Assembly (NCBI GenBank): GCA_038217425.1
Contig: JBBQPM010000120.1
Location: forward strand, 1-20,445
Source: JAIEPT01 sp038217425
Lineage (GTDB): Bacteria; Planctomycetota; Planctomycetia; Gemmatales; Gemmataceae
DNA: 20,445 nucleotides
Direction of reading: 5' to 3'
The notes beneath the pieces are model-generated. The model did not search any database. It had not been told where the DNA came from and worked only from the letters and a program-made list of their open reading frames with translations. How positions within the stretch are numbered: the stretch's first letter is position 1; the number at the start of each line of letters is the position of its first letter. Positions 13,100 through 20,445 of this stretch are shown here, one piece after another. The position numbers were made by a program, and so were the translations under genes.

Positions 13100-15148
13100 A
13101 TGCTCCGTTTCTGGTGTTTGGCAGGAAGCCTCGTTTTCGTCGGCATGCTCCGGGCGCAATTCCCGGAACTCCCGGAAGTCAAAATCCCCGGCGAAATGAC
13201 CCCCGCGCCCGCGACCTCGGCGCCGACCATTAACCCATTCCCCGCGGTTCCCAATCTCGCCGCCGACGTCGCCCTGACGCCGACGCGCACTGAAAGCCCC
13301 ATCCGCGAGTTCGGCGGTTCCGTCTCCGTCATCCCCGAATCCCGCATCGTCAACTCCGAACAGCCCTTCATCAAGGATCTGCTCACTACCGTTCCAGGCG
13401 TCGACGTCGTGCAGAACGGCGGACCGGGACGCGTCTCTTCCGTCTTCCTCCGCGGTCAAAGCGGGCGCGCGACCAAGGTCTTCCTCGACGGCATCCCGCT
13501 CAACGATCCCAGTTCGCCGACGCGGGCCTTCGACTTCGGCAACTTCAGCGCCCTGGAAATCGAACGGATCGAAGTCCTCCGCGGTCCGCAAAGCGTCCTC
13601 TACGGCGCCGACGCGGTCGGCGGCGTCGTCAACATCACCAGCAAACGCGGCCAAGGCCCCCTCGCCGTCTCCTTCACGAACTACGCCGGTACCTACGACA
13701 CCTACAACTCGCAACTCAATCTGAGCGGCGGCACCTCCGAATACTACTACAGCTTCGGCGTCGCCCAGTTCCTGCAAAACGACTTCAACTCCGCCAACAC
13801 GATGTATGGCCGAGACTTCAACCAGCTCTCCAATCCGTTCCATCAGACGACCATGGGAACCCGCTTCGGCTGGACGCCCAGCAAGTTCTTCGACGTCGAC
13901 GTCGTGCTGCGTTACATCCAGTCCGACACGTCGCTCGATAGTTTCAATCGTCCCTTCGATTTCAACGATCCCGAGAACATCCCGAACTCGCTGGTCTCCG
14001 ACGACGCCTTCGCGCACAACGCCACGACGCAATATTTCGGCCGAATCGGCGCCCGGTTGGAATTGCTCGACGGTCTAGTCGAACAGCGCGTCGCGTTCAA
14101 TCGGGCGAGCACACGGCGCTACTTCATCGATCCGAACAGTTTCGCGCCAGAAGCCCGCGTCACCGACGGCCTCACCCATAAGTTCGAGTATCTGACGAAC
14201 CTCAAGTTCTCCGAGAACCACAAGCTAACGTTCGGCTACGATTACCTGCACGAGGACGCCCAGACGCCAACGTCGGATCCGATGGCACTGCGGCGCTCGT
14301 ACAACTTGAACGACAACGCCCTGTACATCCAGGATCACATCGGCCTCTTCGACCGCTGGTATACCACCGCGGGCATCCGCCGGGACGACTACTCCCAGGC
14401 GGGCGCCGCCACGACGTATCGCATCGCTTCGATTGTCCACATCGACGAGATCGAGGCGGCAGTACACGGCAGTTACGGTACCGGCTTCCTGGCGCCGTCC
14501 CTCTCGGAACTCTTCGCCTTCAACCCGCCGTTCGACATCGGCAACGCGAACCTGCGCCCCGAACGGGCGCGCGGCTTCGAGTACGGCTTTCAGAAAACCT
14601 TCTTGGACCGCAAGCTCTTCTTCGACATCACCTACTTCCGCATCGATTCCGAAGACCGCTTCGGCTACGTCTTCGACTTCGCAAACTTCGGCGGCGCCAA
14701 CCTCCCCACCAACTACAACATTAGCCGAGCCCATTCGTCGGGCTTCGAAGTCATCACCTCGGTGCAGCTCATGGAGCAGACCCGGCTCGACGTCAACTAT
14801 ACCAACACCTCGACGCTCGACCACGATAAGAATTTCTACCTGCCCCGCATCCCGCAGAACAAGGTGAGCGCGACGCTGAACCAGGGGTTTGCCGCGGGCC
14901 GAGGCAACGTCTACGCGCAGATGCTCTGGGTCGACACGCGTTACGACCCCGCGGCGCCCGCGGCAGTTCGGCGGATGGACCCGTACATGGTGGTCAACAC
15001 CGCGGCGTGGTTCGACGTCTTGCCGCGCGTGCGTCTGTTTGGTCGGATTGATAACCTATTCGATCGCCCGTACGAAGAGTTGGTGGGATACAACACGCCG
15101 AGATTCTCGGTGTTCGGCGGCGTGAAGGTGTCGCTGGGGGGGATTTGA
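13100..15148 (+). CDS. btuB: TonB-dependent outer-membrane receptor, probable B12 importer (BtuB-like)
   Basis: A 682-residue outer-membrane beta-barrel. The start ATG 13100 is chosen because AGGAG lies 7 nt upstream and a signal peptide follows (cleavage near residue 20, LRA-Q). An open frame 99 codons longer exists, but it runs through the riboswitch. A proline-rich linker leads to a TonB-box-like DVALTPTRTE (56-65). The plug domain follows, with VFLRGQSGRATKVFLDGIPL and IERIEVLRGPQSVLYGADAV (~154-173), then a barrel with repeated aromatic-ended strands. B12 specificity is inferred from the cobalamin riboswitch in front, since the barrel alone could equally be a siderophore receptor. The final strand ends VSLGGI rather than in the usual terminal aromatic. 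It converges with fmt, with 5 bp between the stops. Confidence 0.88.
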   Translation: MLRFWCLAGSLVFVGMLRAQFPELPEVKIPGEMTPAPATSAPTINPFPAVPNLAADVALTPTRTESPIREFGGSVSVIPESRIVNSEQPFIKDLLTTVPGVDVVQNGGPGRVSSVFLRGQSGRATKVFLDGIPLNDPSSPTRAFDFGNFSALEIERIEVLRGPQSVLYGADAVGGVVNITSKRGQGPLAVSFTNYAGTYDTYNSQLNLSGGTSEYYYSFGVAQFLQNDFNSANTMYGRDFNQLSNPFHQTTMGTRFGWTPSKFFDVDVVLRYIQSDTSLDSFNRPFDFNDPENIPNSLVSDDAFAHNATTQYFGRIGARLELLDGLVEQRVAFNRASTRRYFIDPNSFAPEARVTDGLTHKFEYLTNLKFSENHKLTFGYDYLHEDAQTPTSDPMALRRSYNLNDNALYIQDHIGLFDRWYTTAGIRRDDYSQAGAATTYRIASIVHIDEIEAAVHGSYGTGFLAPSLSELFAFNPPFDIGNANLRPERARGFEYGFQKTFLDRKLFFDITYFRIDSEDRFGYVFDFANFGGANLPTNYNISRAHSSGFEVITSVQLMEQTRLDVNYTNTSTLDHDKNFYLPRIPQNKVSATLNQGFAAGRGNVYAQMLWVDTRYDPAAPAAVRRMDPYMVVNTAAWFDVLPRVRLFGRIDNLFDRPYEELVGYNTPRFSVFGGVKVSLGGI

Positions 15149-15153
15149 GCGTT

Positions 15154-16107
15154 CTAACCGGGCCCGAACCTCGCCTCGGGCCCGAGCACGTTGCCGCGGA
15201 GGAAGTCTGCAGCGTTCATGCGGCGCTTGCCGGCGGGCTGCAGCTCGAGCACCTCGAGCCAGCCGCCGTCGGCGCCGACGAATAGTCGTTTGTCGTCGAC
15301 GCGGACTGCTCCCGGTTCGCCGACAGCGCCCGACATCGGCGTGGCCTGGAAGATGAGGATGCGCATCGGCTCCGCGCCGGCTCGATGCAAAAAGCAGTAC
15401 GGGCCGGGCCAGGGCTGAAAGGCGCGGATCTGATTCCACACCGCAGACGCCGGCCGCGTCCAGTCGATCAGTCCCATCTCCTTCGTCAGCTTCGGCGCCT
15501 TGCTGACCAGGCTCCGATCCTGCACGATCGCCTGCGCCGTCCCGGCTTCGAGGCGAGGCAATACGTCCAGCACCATCTCGGCGCCGAGCGTCCCCAGGCG
15601 CGGTTCGAGATCACCCGCGGTGTCATTCGCCGCGATGGCAATCGAGCGCTGGGCGAGCATGTCGCCGGCGTCGAGCGCGGGGGTCATGTGGATGATGGTG
15701 ACGCCGGTCTCGGCGTCGCCGTGATAGATGGCCCACGCGATCGGAGCGGCGCCGCGGTACTTCGGCAATAGCGACGCATGGACGTTGATGCCCCCCAGGC
15801 GAGCGGCCGCGAGGACGTCCTTGGCCAAGATCTGACCGTAGGCCGCGACGACGAGAAGGTCGGCCTGGAAGCTCTGAACGAGGGCCAGGCTCTCGGGCGT
15901 GTTGATGCTTTCGGGCTGATGGACGGGGAGGTTCTTGGCGAGGGCGATTTCCTTCATGCCCTTCCCGGTTTGGCGGGTGGTGCTGCGTTTGTCGCCGACG
16001 GCGCGGTCGGGTTGCGTCACCAGGGCGACGACGTCATGGCCGCTGGCGAGCAGGGCTTCGAAGGTCGGTTCGGCAAAGGTGCCGGTTCCCATCATGACCA
16101 GACGCAT
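15154..16107 (-). CDS. fmt: Methionyl-tRNA formyltransferase
   Basis: A 317-residue enzyme transferring the formyl group from 10-formyl-tetrahydrofolate to initiator Met-tRNA, in the cytoplasm. The N-terminal formyltransferase fold starts MRLVMMGTGTFAEPTFEALL. The active-site segment NVHASLLPKYRGAAPI gives N108 and H110, with D146 in LDAGDM, matching the catalytic Asn-His-Asp of the family. The C-terminal OB-like tRNA-binding domain contains VWNQIRAFQPWPGPYCFL. ATG 16107 is preferred to GTG 16125, since the family begins at MRIVFMGT. No def gene is adjacent. The last codons overlap a perfect 9-bp inverted repeat (15159-15167 / 15176-15184). Confidence 0.95.
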   Translation of the reverse strand: MRLVMMGTGTFAEPTFEALLASGHDVVALVTQPDRAVGDKRSTTRQTGKGMKEIALAKNLPVHQPESINTPESLALVQSFQADLLVVAAYGQILAKDVLAAARLGGINVHASLLPKYRGAAPIAWAIYHGDAETGVTIIHMTPALDAGDMLAQRSIAIAANDTAGDLEPRLGTLGAEMVLDVLPRLEAGTAQAIVQDRSLVSKAPKLTKEMGLIDWTRPASAVWNQIRAFQPWPGPYCFLHRAGAEPMRILIFQATPMSGAVGEPGAVRVDDKRLFVGADGGWLEVLELQPAGKRRMNAADFLRGNVLGPEARFGPG

Positions 16108-16128
16108 GGTAGACGCCCTCGACACGCG

Positions 16129-16309
16129 TTCGGCGAGCGGGGGACGTTAGTCCCCCGGTACTTCAACCCTCTACAGAAACGCGTACGTCCCGAATCGCGC
16201 TCGACGTTAGATATTGCAGGTGGCCGAGATACCGGCGGACTAACGTCCCCCGTTCGCCAAATTGCGTCGGGCCGAGATACCGGGGGACTAACGTCCCCCG
16301 CTCGCCGAA
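16129..16309. repeat. Inverted and direct repeats of the GGGGGACGTTAGTCCCCC type
   Basis: The left arm 16129-16160 and right arm 16278-16309 are exact 32-bp reverse complements; each also contains GGGGGAC/GTCCCCC. A diverged direct copy of the right arm lies at ~16222-16262, 50 bp earlier. The element fills almost the whole gap between fmt and the transporter stop, ending one base before that stop codon. It is non-coding. Confidence 0.85.
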
Positions 16310-17905
16310 TTAATGTCGCACGTCGACCGCCTTGTAGCCGCCGGTCGCCTTGAAGTACACGATGAGTAGCAAGTACAGCCCCGCCATCAGCAGCGGCACG
16401 AACGCGGTCAGCTGCAACGCCATCTTACCGCCGAACAGGCCCGCCTTGCCGACGGGGTCCGCGTCGTCCGCGAAATAGCCGCGGGTAGCGTTGCGCCAGT
16501 CGATGGTTTTCTGGTTTGCCGGCTTGGACGAATCCAGGGCGCGATCGAGTTCCCTGCGAAACTCCGCCTCGTCGTCCGGCTTGGTCTTGCCGCTCTCCAG
16601 CTTCGTCTCCCATTCGAGGATGCTGACTTTCGTGCCGTCGAGCCCCTTCTCTTTGAAGAGCAAAAACTGCGATTCCTTCTCTGCCGCGTAGCGGTCGAAG
16701 ATCCCGGCTGGGGCGTCGGTGGTTTCCTTCAGTTGCTTCGCGGCGTAGAAGTCTTGCTTGAAGCCGATGCCCGGAGCGCCCAGAAGCCCGGCCGACAACA
16801 TGCCGATGCCGCCGACGGCGCCGAGTACGATCGCGCCCCCCTTGGGGTAAAGCTCCGAAACCACTGCCAGCATCGTCGGCCAAAGGAACGTCTTGCCCAG
16901 CGCGTAAATCGTGGCGGCGATGATGCACATTTCGATCGTTTCCGCCCGGCCCAGCAGCGACAACCCCGCGAACCCCAGAATGCCGCTCAAAAACAAGAGC
17001 CCCAACGGCGATAGCATGCGCTCGAGCGGGCCGCCGAAGAAACGCAACAAGAACATCAAGCCCGACGTGTAGACGAAGAGGAGCAGGCCGCGCGTCGGGT
17101 CTTCCATGATGCTGCCGGTGATTTTGCTGATCCAGCTATCAGTGCCGAGTTCGACGTAGCCGACCAGGGCGTGGATGAACAAGAGGAGCAACAGAATGGG
17201 CGAGGCGAACTGCGCGAACATCTCGCGGTAGCTGACGCCGGCCTCGGTGGCTTCCGACGCGGGGAAGCGCTGGCCCAGGCAGAGCAAGCCGTAGATGGCG
17301 ACGGGCACGAGGAAGAACGACATTTGAATGAGCCAGCCGACTCGGCCCAACGGCACCCATTCGCCGATGGCGCCGCCGTTCATGAAATAGGAAAGCAAGC
17401 CGCCGACGATGAGCCCGCCCGGCCAGCCCGCGTGCAAGATATTCAGGTAATGCGTCTTGTCGCGCGGATACAGAGTCGCGACCATCGGATTGACGACCGC
17501 CTCGCAGATGCCGTTGGCGATCGCGAATAAGAACATCGCCAGGTACAAGTTCCAGTAGACGTGTTCTCGGCCAAAATTGTCGTAGATGGGCTGCACGGCC
17601 AGTTGCAGGCCAGCGGAGATGATGTGAATGACGAAGGCCAGGCCCATCAGTCGGCCGTATCCGATTTTGTCCGCGAGGAGCGAACCGAGCAGGATAACGA
17701 CGCCGAATCCGGTGAGCCCGCCGCCGGTGATGGCGCCGAGTTCGGTTTGCGTGAAGTTGTAATGGGCGCCCCACTGCAGCAGGATGCCGCCGCGAATCGA
17801 AAAACCCACCCCCGCGGCGAAGATCGCGAAGAACCCCGCCCACAGCAGGCGACCGGCGCCCGGGTAAGCGGCAGACGATGGGGAACTCGATTGGCTCTGG
17901 TCCAT
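16310..17905 (-). CDS. Major facilitator superfamily transporter with an inserted soluble segment
   Basis: A 531-residue membrane protein. Many hydrophobic helices are visible, from LLWAGFFAIFAAGVGFSIRG onward, with the MFS inter-helix motif GSLLADKIGYGRLMGL between TM2 and TM3. A charged segment of ~115 residues (about 381-495) interrupts the fold before a final helix (about 497-518, LTAFVPLLMAGLYLLLIVYF). The start MDQSQSS (ATG 17905) is preferred over the longer frame to 18103, whose extra residues overlap the divergent gene. The SD is weak. The family moves small solutes by symport or uniport; it resembles sugar/nucleoside MFS members, but the substrate is not recognised. It is divergent from the MBL-fold gene, 97 bp away. 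Confidence 0.82.
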   Translation of the reverse strand: MDQSQSSSPSSAAYPGAGRLLWAGFFAIFAAGVGFSIRGGILLQWGAHYNFTQTELGAITGGGLTGFGVVILLGSLLADKIGYGRLMGLAFVIHIISAGLQLAVQPIYDNFGREHVYWNLYLAMFLFAIANGICEAVVNPMVATLYPRDKTHYLNILHAGWPGGLIVGGLLSYFMNGGAIGEWVPLGRVGWLIQMSFFLVPVAIYGLLCLGQRFPASEATEAGVSYREMFAQFASPILLLLLFIHALVGYVELGTDSWISKITGSIMEDPTRGLLLFVYTSGLMFLLRFFGGPLERMLSPLGLLFLSGILGFAGLSLLGRAETIEMCIIAATIYALGKTFLWPTMLAVVSELYPKGGAIVLGAVGGIGMLSAGLLGAPGIGFKQDFYAAKQLKETTDAPAGIFDRYAAEKESQFLLFKEKGLDGTKVSILEWETKLESGKTKPDDEAEFRRELDRALDSSKPANQKTIDWRNATRGYFADDADPVGKAGLFGGKMALQLTAFVPLLMAGLYLLLIVYFKATGGYKAVDVRH

Positions 17906-17988
17906 GGAGCGGGTCTCTTTCGTGTGAATTTCAGCTTCTGAGAATGCCGCTAATGTACGGCGAATCCTCCCCTCGGCCAAGGAATTCT

Positions 17989-18005
17989 TACAATAAATCA
18001 ACATG
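17989..18005 (+). promoter_or_regulatory. -10 element implying a leaderless start
   Basis: TACAAT (17989-17994) matches the -10 consensus in 5 of 6 positions and ends 8 bases before the ATG at 18003. No SD lies in reach, so a leaderless mRNA is plausible. No -35 match was found. Confidence 0.35.
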
Positions 18006-18782
18006 GCCGACCGAACCTTCACCTTCCTGGGCACCGGCACTTCCGTGGGCGTCCCCATGCTCGGCTGCCAGTGCGCCGTCTGCACCTCCATCGACCCGCG
18101 CAATCACCGCTACCGGACCAGCGGCCTCATTCGCCTTCCTGAAGGGCACATCCTTATTGACACCGCGCCGGAACTTCGGCTCCAGCTGCTGCGGGCCAAA
18201 GTCGGCTTCGTCCATGCCGTCCTCTACACGCATTACCACGCCGACCACATCTACGGACTAGACGACCTCCGCCCGATGCAGCACTACCTCGGCGGCCCCG
18301 TCCCCATCTACTGCTCCACCGAAGTCGAACGCAAGCTGAGGCAATCGTTCTCGTACGCCTTCACGCAGGATCCCGATCAGGCCTACCGCGGCTTCGTCCC
18401 CAAGCTCGCTTTTCACACCATCGAGGACCGGCCGTTCCAGGTGCTCGGCCATCAGGTGACGCCGATCCCGCTCATTCACGCCCACTTCAATGTGTACGGC
18501 TTCCGTATCGGCGACCTCGCTTACTGCACCGACGTCAACAAGATCCCGAAGGAAAGCTGGCCGCTCTTGGAAGGCGTGCGCATCCTGATTCTCGACGCCC
18601 TGAGGCACAAGCCGCACGCAGGACATTTCGGGCTGGAGGAGGCGCTCGACGTGGTGGGACGCGTCGATCCGGAGCGAGCGTACTTCACGCACATGTCGCA
18701 CGATCTGGACTACGACGAGACGAACCGTCTGCTGCCGCCGCACGTTCGGCTGGCGTACGATGGACTATCGTTTCCGTTCTAA
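18003..18782 (+). CDS. Metallo-beta-lactamase-fold hydrolase (PhnP / RNase Z-like)
   Basis: A 259-residue enzyme. The opening GTGTSVGVPMLGCQCAVC (10-27) carries the Cys cluster (C22, C24, C27) that binds a structural zinc in PhnP-type members. The metal site HYHADH is at 77-82, with further ligands likely at H159/H161, D177 in CTDVNK, and H230/H233 in FTHMSH. The family hydrolyses phosphodiesters such as cyclic phosphates or nucleic-acid ends. No C-P lyase genes are nearby, so PhnP function in phosphonate use is not supported. Its last 14 codons (HVRLAYDGLSFPF-stop) are repeated twice downstream in a 109-bp tandem repeat. Confidence 0.88.
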   Translation: MADRTFTFLGTGTSVGVPMLGCQCAVCTSIDPRNHRYRTSGLIRLPEGHILIDTAPELRLQLLRAKVGFVHAVLYTHYHADHIYGLDDLRPMQHYLGGPVPIYCSTEVERKLRQSFSYAFTQDPDQAYRGFVPKLAFHTIEDRPFQVLGHQVTPIPLIHAHFNVYGFRIGDLAYCTDVNKIPKESWPLLEGVRILILDALRHKPHAGHFGLEEALDVVGRVDPERAYFTHMSHDLDYDETNRLLPPHVRLAYDGLSFPF

Positions 18783-19000
18783 TTTCGTGGGGCACGTTGG
18801 TAACGTGCCGCGACAGGAAATGGCACGTTAAAAACGTGCCCCACGGCGGCGCGTTCGGTTGGCTTACGAGGGACTGTCGTTTCCGTTCTAATTTCGTGGG
18901 GCACGTTTGTAACGTGCCGCGACTGGAAATGGCACGCTACAAACGTGCCCCACGGCGGCACGTTCGGTTGGCGTACGAGGAACTGTCGTTTCCGTTCTAA
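18741..19000. repeat. 109-bp tandem repeat carrying the 3' end of the upstream gene
   Basis: Units begin at 18741, 18850 and 18959 (exact period 109 bp; the third is partial and ends at 19000). Each unit starts with the codons for the gene's tail and its TAA (at 18780, 18889 and 18998). Units 1 and 2 continue with GTGGGGCACGTT, then AACGTGCC, and after a 14-base spacer GGCACG and AACGTGCCCCAC. The gene's end is therefore present three times: HVRLAYDGLSFPF, RVRLAYEGLSFPF and HVRLAYEELSFPF. The hairpin parts form a long dyad of the REP/BIME kind. Confidence 0.9.
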
Positions 19001-19063
19001 CCCATGTTTGACACTTGTCGCCGTAAGTCGTTGCCTGGTAAGGACCGGGTTTTGGGATTGTCA

Positions 19064-20046
19064 CTACAGGGTGGTTTTTGGGCCGGCGGGGGTGGGCGGA
19101 CGGAGTTCGTGGATCTTCAAGGCCTTGAGGACTTGGCGAGCTCGCGCGCTGCCGGGCGTGATTCCCGTGCGTTCTTCGTCGCCGGCTTGGAAGCGGACGT
19201 GGCGGATCGTTTGCAAGGCCACCAGCGCGGCCTGGGCCGAAAGCAGGACGCCAGCGTCTTTGAGGGCGCGCTCCAGCATGCGCTCGATCAAGAACGCCAA
19301 CGCGGCCACGAAAATATGAGCCCGTACCCGGCGCTCGTTCGTGTGCCAAATCGGCCGCATGCCAATCGGATCCTTCAGCGAGCGAAAGCCGCGTTCCACC
19401 TCGTTGAGTTTCTTGTAATGGGCGACGGCGTCTTGGGCGGTCAGATCGGTTCGGTCCGTTTGGATCAAGTATTTTCCTTCATACTTTTTCTCGCGCACCA
19501 AGTTGACCGGGTGCTCGAAAAGCTGAAACTCCCCCGCCGCCAAACGCCAATCGTAATAGCGCTGGCCGTGGTGACGCGACAGCACCCGTTGCGCGGCGGC
19601 GCCGATCTTGGACGGATCTCTTAATTGTCCCTTCGCAACTCGCGCCTGTAGTTTCTCCATTGAAACCGCGTCGTCAGATCGCGCACCACGTCGGCGACGG
19701 TTTTGCTGTCGCGCGTATTGCCGGCCCAGACGTGATGAGCGATCGGCCAACCGGCCACCATCACCATGCCGACCACTACTTGGACATTGCGAGGCTGACC
19801 ATCGCGACTGTAGCCGTGCTTCGCCAATTCCGGCGGACCATGGCCTTCGAAATAAGTACTCGTCAAATCGTAAAATACTAAGTCCGGCTCGAAGTCGAAC
19901 AGTCGCGCAGTCGGCCATAAAGCGCCACTTCAATTTCGGACTGATTGAGAATGAGGCGATCCAGCGTGCGATACCAACGTTGCAAAACAGTTAGATCGAC
20001 CTGAACGCGGCCCTGACGTTTCCACTTGGTCAAGTAGCGACGGCCG
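19064..20046 (-). pseudogene. Decayed IS1634-like (DDE) transposase
   Basis: Three pieces in different frames give parts of one transposase. The piece 20046-~19896 gives GRRYLTKWKRQGRVQVDLTV and ends ALYGRLRD. The next piece (~19895-19660) gives LFDFEPDLVFYDLTSTYFEG, AKHGYSRDGQP and AGWPIAHHVWAGNT. The last (~19660-19064) gives EKLQARVAKGQ, HHGQRYYDW, EGKYLIQTD, EVERGFRSLKDPIGMRPI and FVAALAFLIERML. The first break is a one-base frameshift. The second, near 19660, is a frameshift with loss of the middle of the catalytic domain. The N-terminal part is missing, cut at the junction with the kinase gene. The sequence cannot encode an active enzyme. The 3' end of the element probably lies between 19001 and 19063, but no terminal inverted repeat partner remains to prove it. 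Confidence 0.85.
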
Positions 20047-20445
20047 GAATTCGCCTATGTCGCTGCCCACGATCTGCAAGAACCGTTGCGCAAGGTGGTG
20101 GCGTACTCACAGCTGCTAAGCGACACCTACAAAGGACGACTGGATGCGGACGCGGATGAGTTCATCGGCTATTGCGTCGATGGCGCCACACGCATGCAGG
20201 CACTGATCCGCGATCTGCTCGCATACTCGCGTGTCGGTCAAAACGGCCAGAACCTGGCGCCCACCGACTGCGAGTCGGTACTAAACAAGGCACTCGCGGC
20301 GCTTGGGGAATCGATCCTCGAGAGCGGCGCCGTGGTGACGCATGGCGCCATGCCAGGTCTCTTCGGATACGAGGTGCAACTCGTCCAGTTATTGCAAAAT
20401 CTAATCGGGAACGCCATCAAGTTCCGTGGCCCTCGTCCGCCCCTG
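20047..20445 (+). pseudogene. Histidine kinase fragment (HisKA domain and start of HATPase), N-terminally cut and running off the window
   Basis: The frame from 20047 to the window edge reads 133 codons without stop or start. It begins EFAYVAAHDLQEPLRKVVAY (phospho-acceptor His codon 20068-20070). It continues with DADADEFIGYCVDGATRMQ, LIRDLLAYSRVG and the HATPase N-box LLQNLIGNAIKFRG at the edge. This is a typical HisKA dimerisation domain of PAS/GAF-sensor or phytochrome-like kinases. The sensor part is absent: directly upstream is the transposase remnant, and an in-frame TAG lies at 20035-20037. The 3' portion may continue beyond the window. The fragment is probably the downstream half of a kinase gene disrupted by the insertion. 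Confidence 0.85.

Noticed and set aside
15159..15184. Bidirectional terminator between the receptor and fmt
   Set aside because: Perfect stem but no T-tract on either side, and it lies in fmt coding sequence.
18003..18782. PhnP of the C-P lyase pathway
   Set aside because: The fold and Cys cluster agree, but no phosphonate genes are nearby, so the specific name is not supported.
18797..19000. 67-codon ORF in the tandem repeat
   Set aside because: Entirely made of palindromic repeat plus a copied gene tail; no independent evidence of coding.
18741..19000. CRISPR array
   Set aside because: The units are contiguous 109-bp repeats with internal palindromes, not short repeats with unique spacers.
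19064..19933. An intact 289-residue transposase
   Set aside because: Only the C-terminal ~200 residues match the family. The front of this frame is out-of-frame sequence, and the true front lies in two other frames.

Overview
The window is high-GC bacterial chromosome. It most resembles a planctomycete, probably of the Pirellulales. That assignment is an inference from protein character (a tandem-domain secreted hydrolase, a type I-beta DAHP synthase, an oligopeptide transporter with an extra soluble domain) and from the many palindromic intergenic repeats. No rRNA or tRNA is present to confirm it.

Layout. Positions 1-420 hold a ribosome-hibernation factor gene whose 3' end has been replaced, followed by the C-terminal half of a PIN-domain toxin gene on the minus strand. 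Positions 809-4877 hold two secreted alpha/beta-hydrolases in a probable operon. Positions 4885-7083 (minus strand) hold a flavoprotein and a 3-hydroxyisobutyrate/tartronate-semialdehyde-type dehydrogenase, separated by a perfect 22-bp palindrome. lepA (plus) follows and converges on a POT-family peptide transporter (minus). The 630-bp gap before aroF is a regulatory leader. Next come aroF, a cobalamin riboswitch with a BtuB-like receptor, fmt (minus), an MFS transporter (minus) and a metallo-beta-lactamase-fold hydrolase (plus). The last 1.4 kb holds a decayed IS1634-like transposase and a histidine kinase gene cut off at its edge.

The strongest regulatory observation is upstream of aroF, the first enzyme of aromatic amino acid synthesis. 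A 23-codon ORF ends Phe-Trp-Tyr-Arg-Leu-stop. It is followed by a segment (GTGGTTC) that can pair with GAACCAC inside a textbook intrinsic terminator, and then by aroF. This is the architecture of ribosome-mediated transcription attenuation sensing Phe/Trp/Tyr. A well-formed sigma70-type promoter lies about 260 bp before the leader ORF, and a mini-ORF with a 12-base perfect Shine-Dalgarno lies between them. The second regulatory RNA is a cobalamin riboswitch that supports assigning the downstream TonB-dependent receptor as a B12 importer.

The third theme is genome plasticity. At least five kinds of palindromic intergenic repeat are visible. In one of them a 109-bp unit carries a copy of the last codons and stop of the neighbouring gene, so that gene's end exists three times in tandem. 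Both ends of the window carry broken genes: a truncated hpf with a PIN remnant, and a transposase remnant fused to a kinase remnant.
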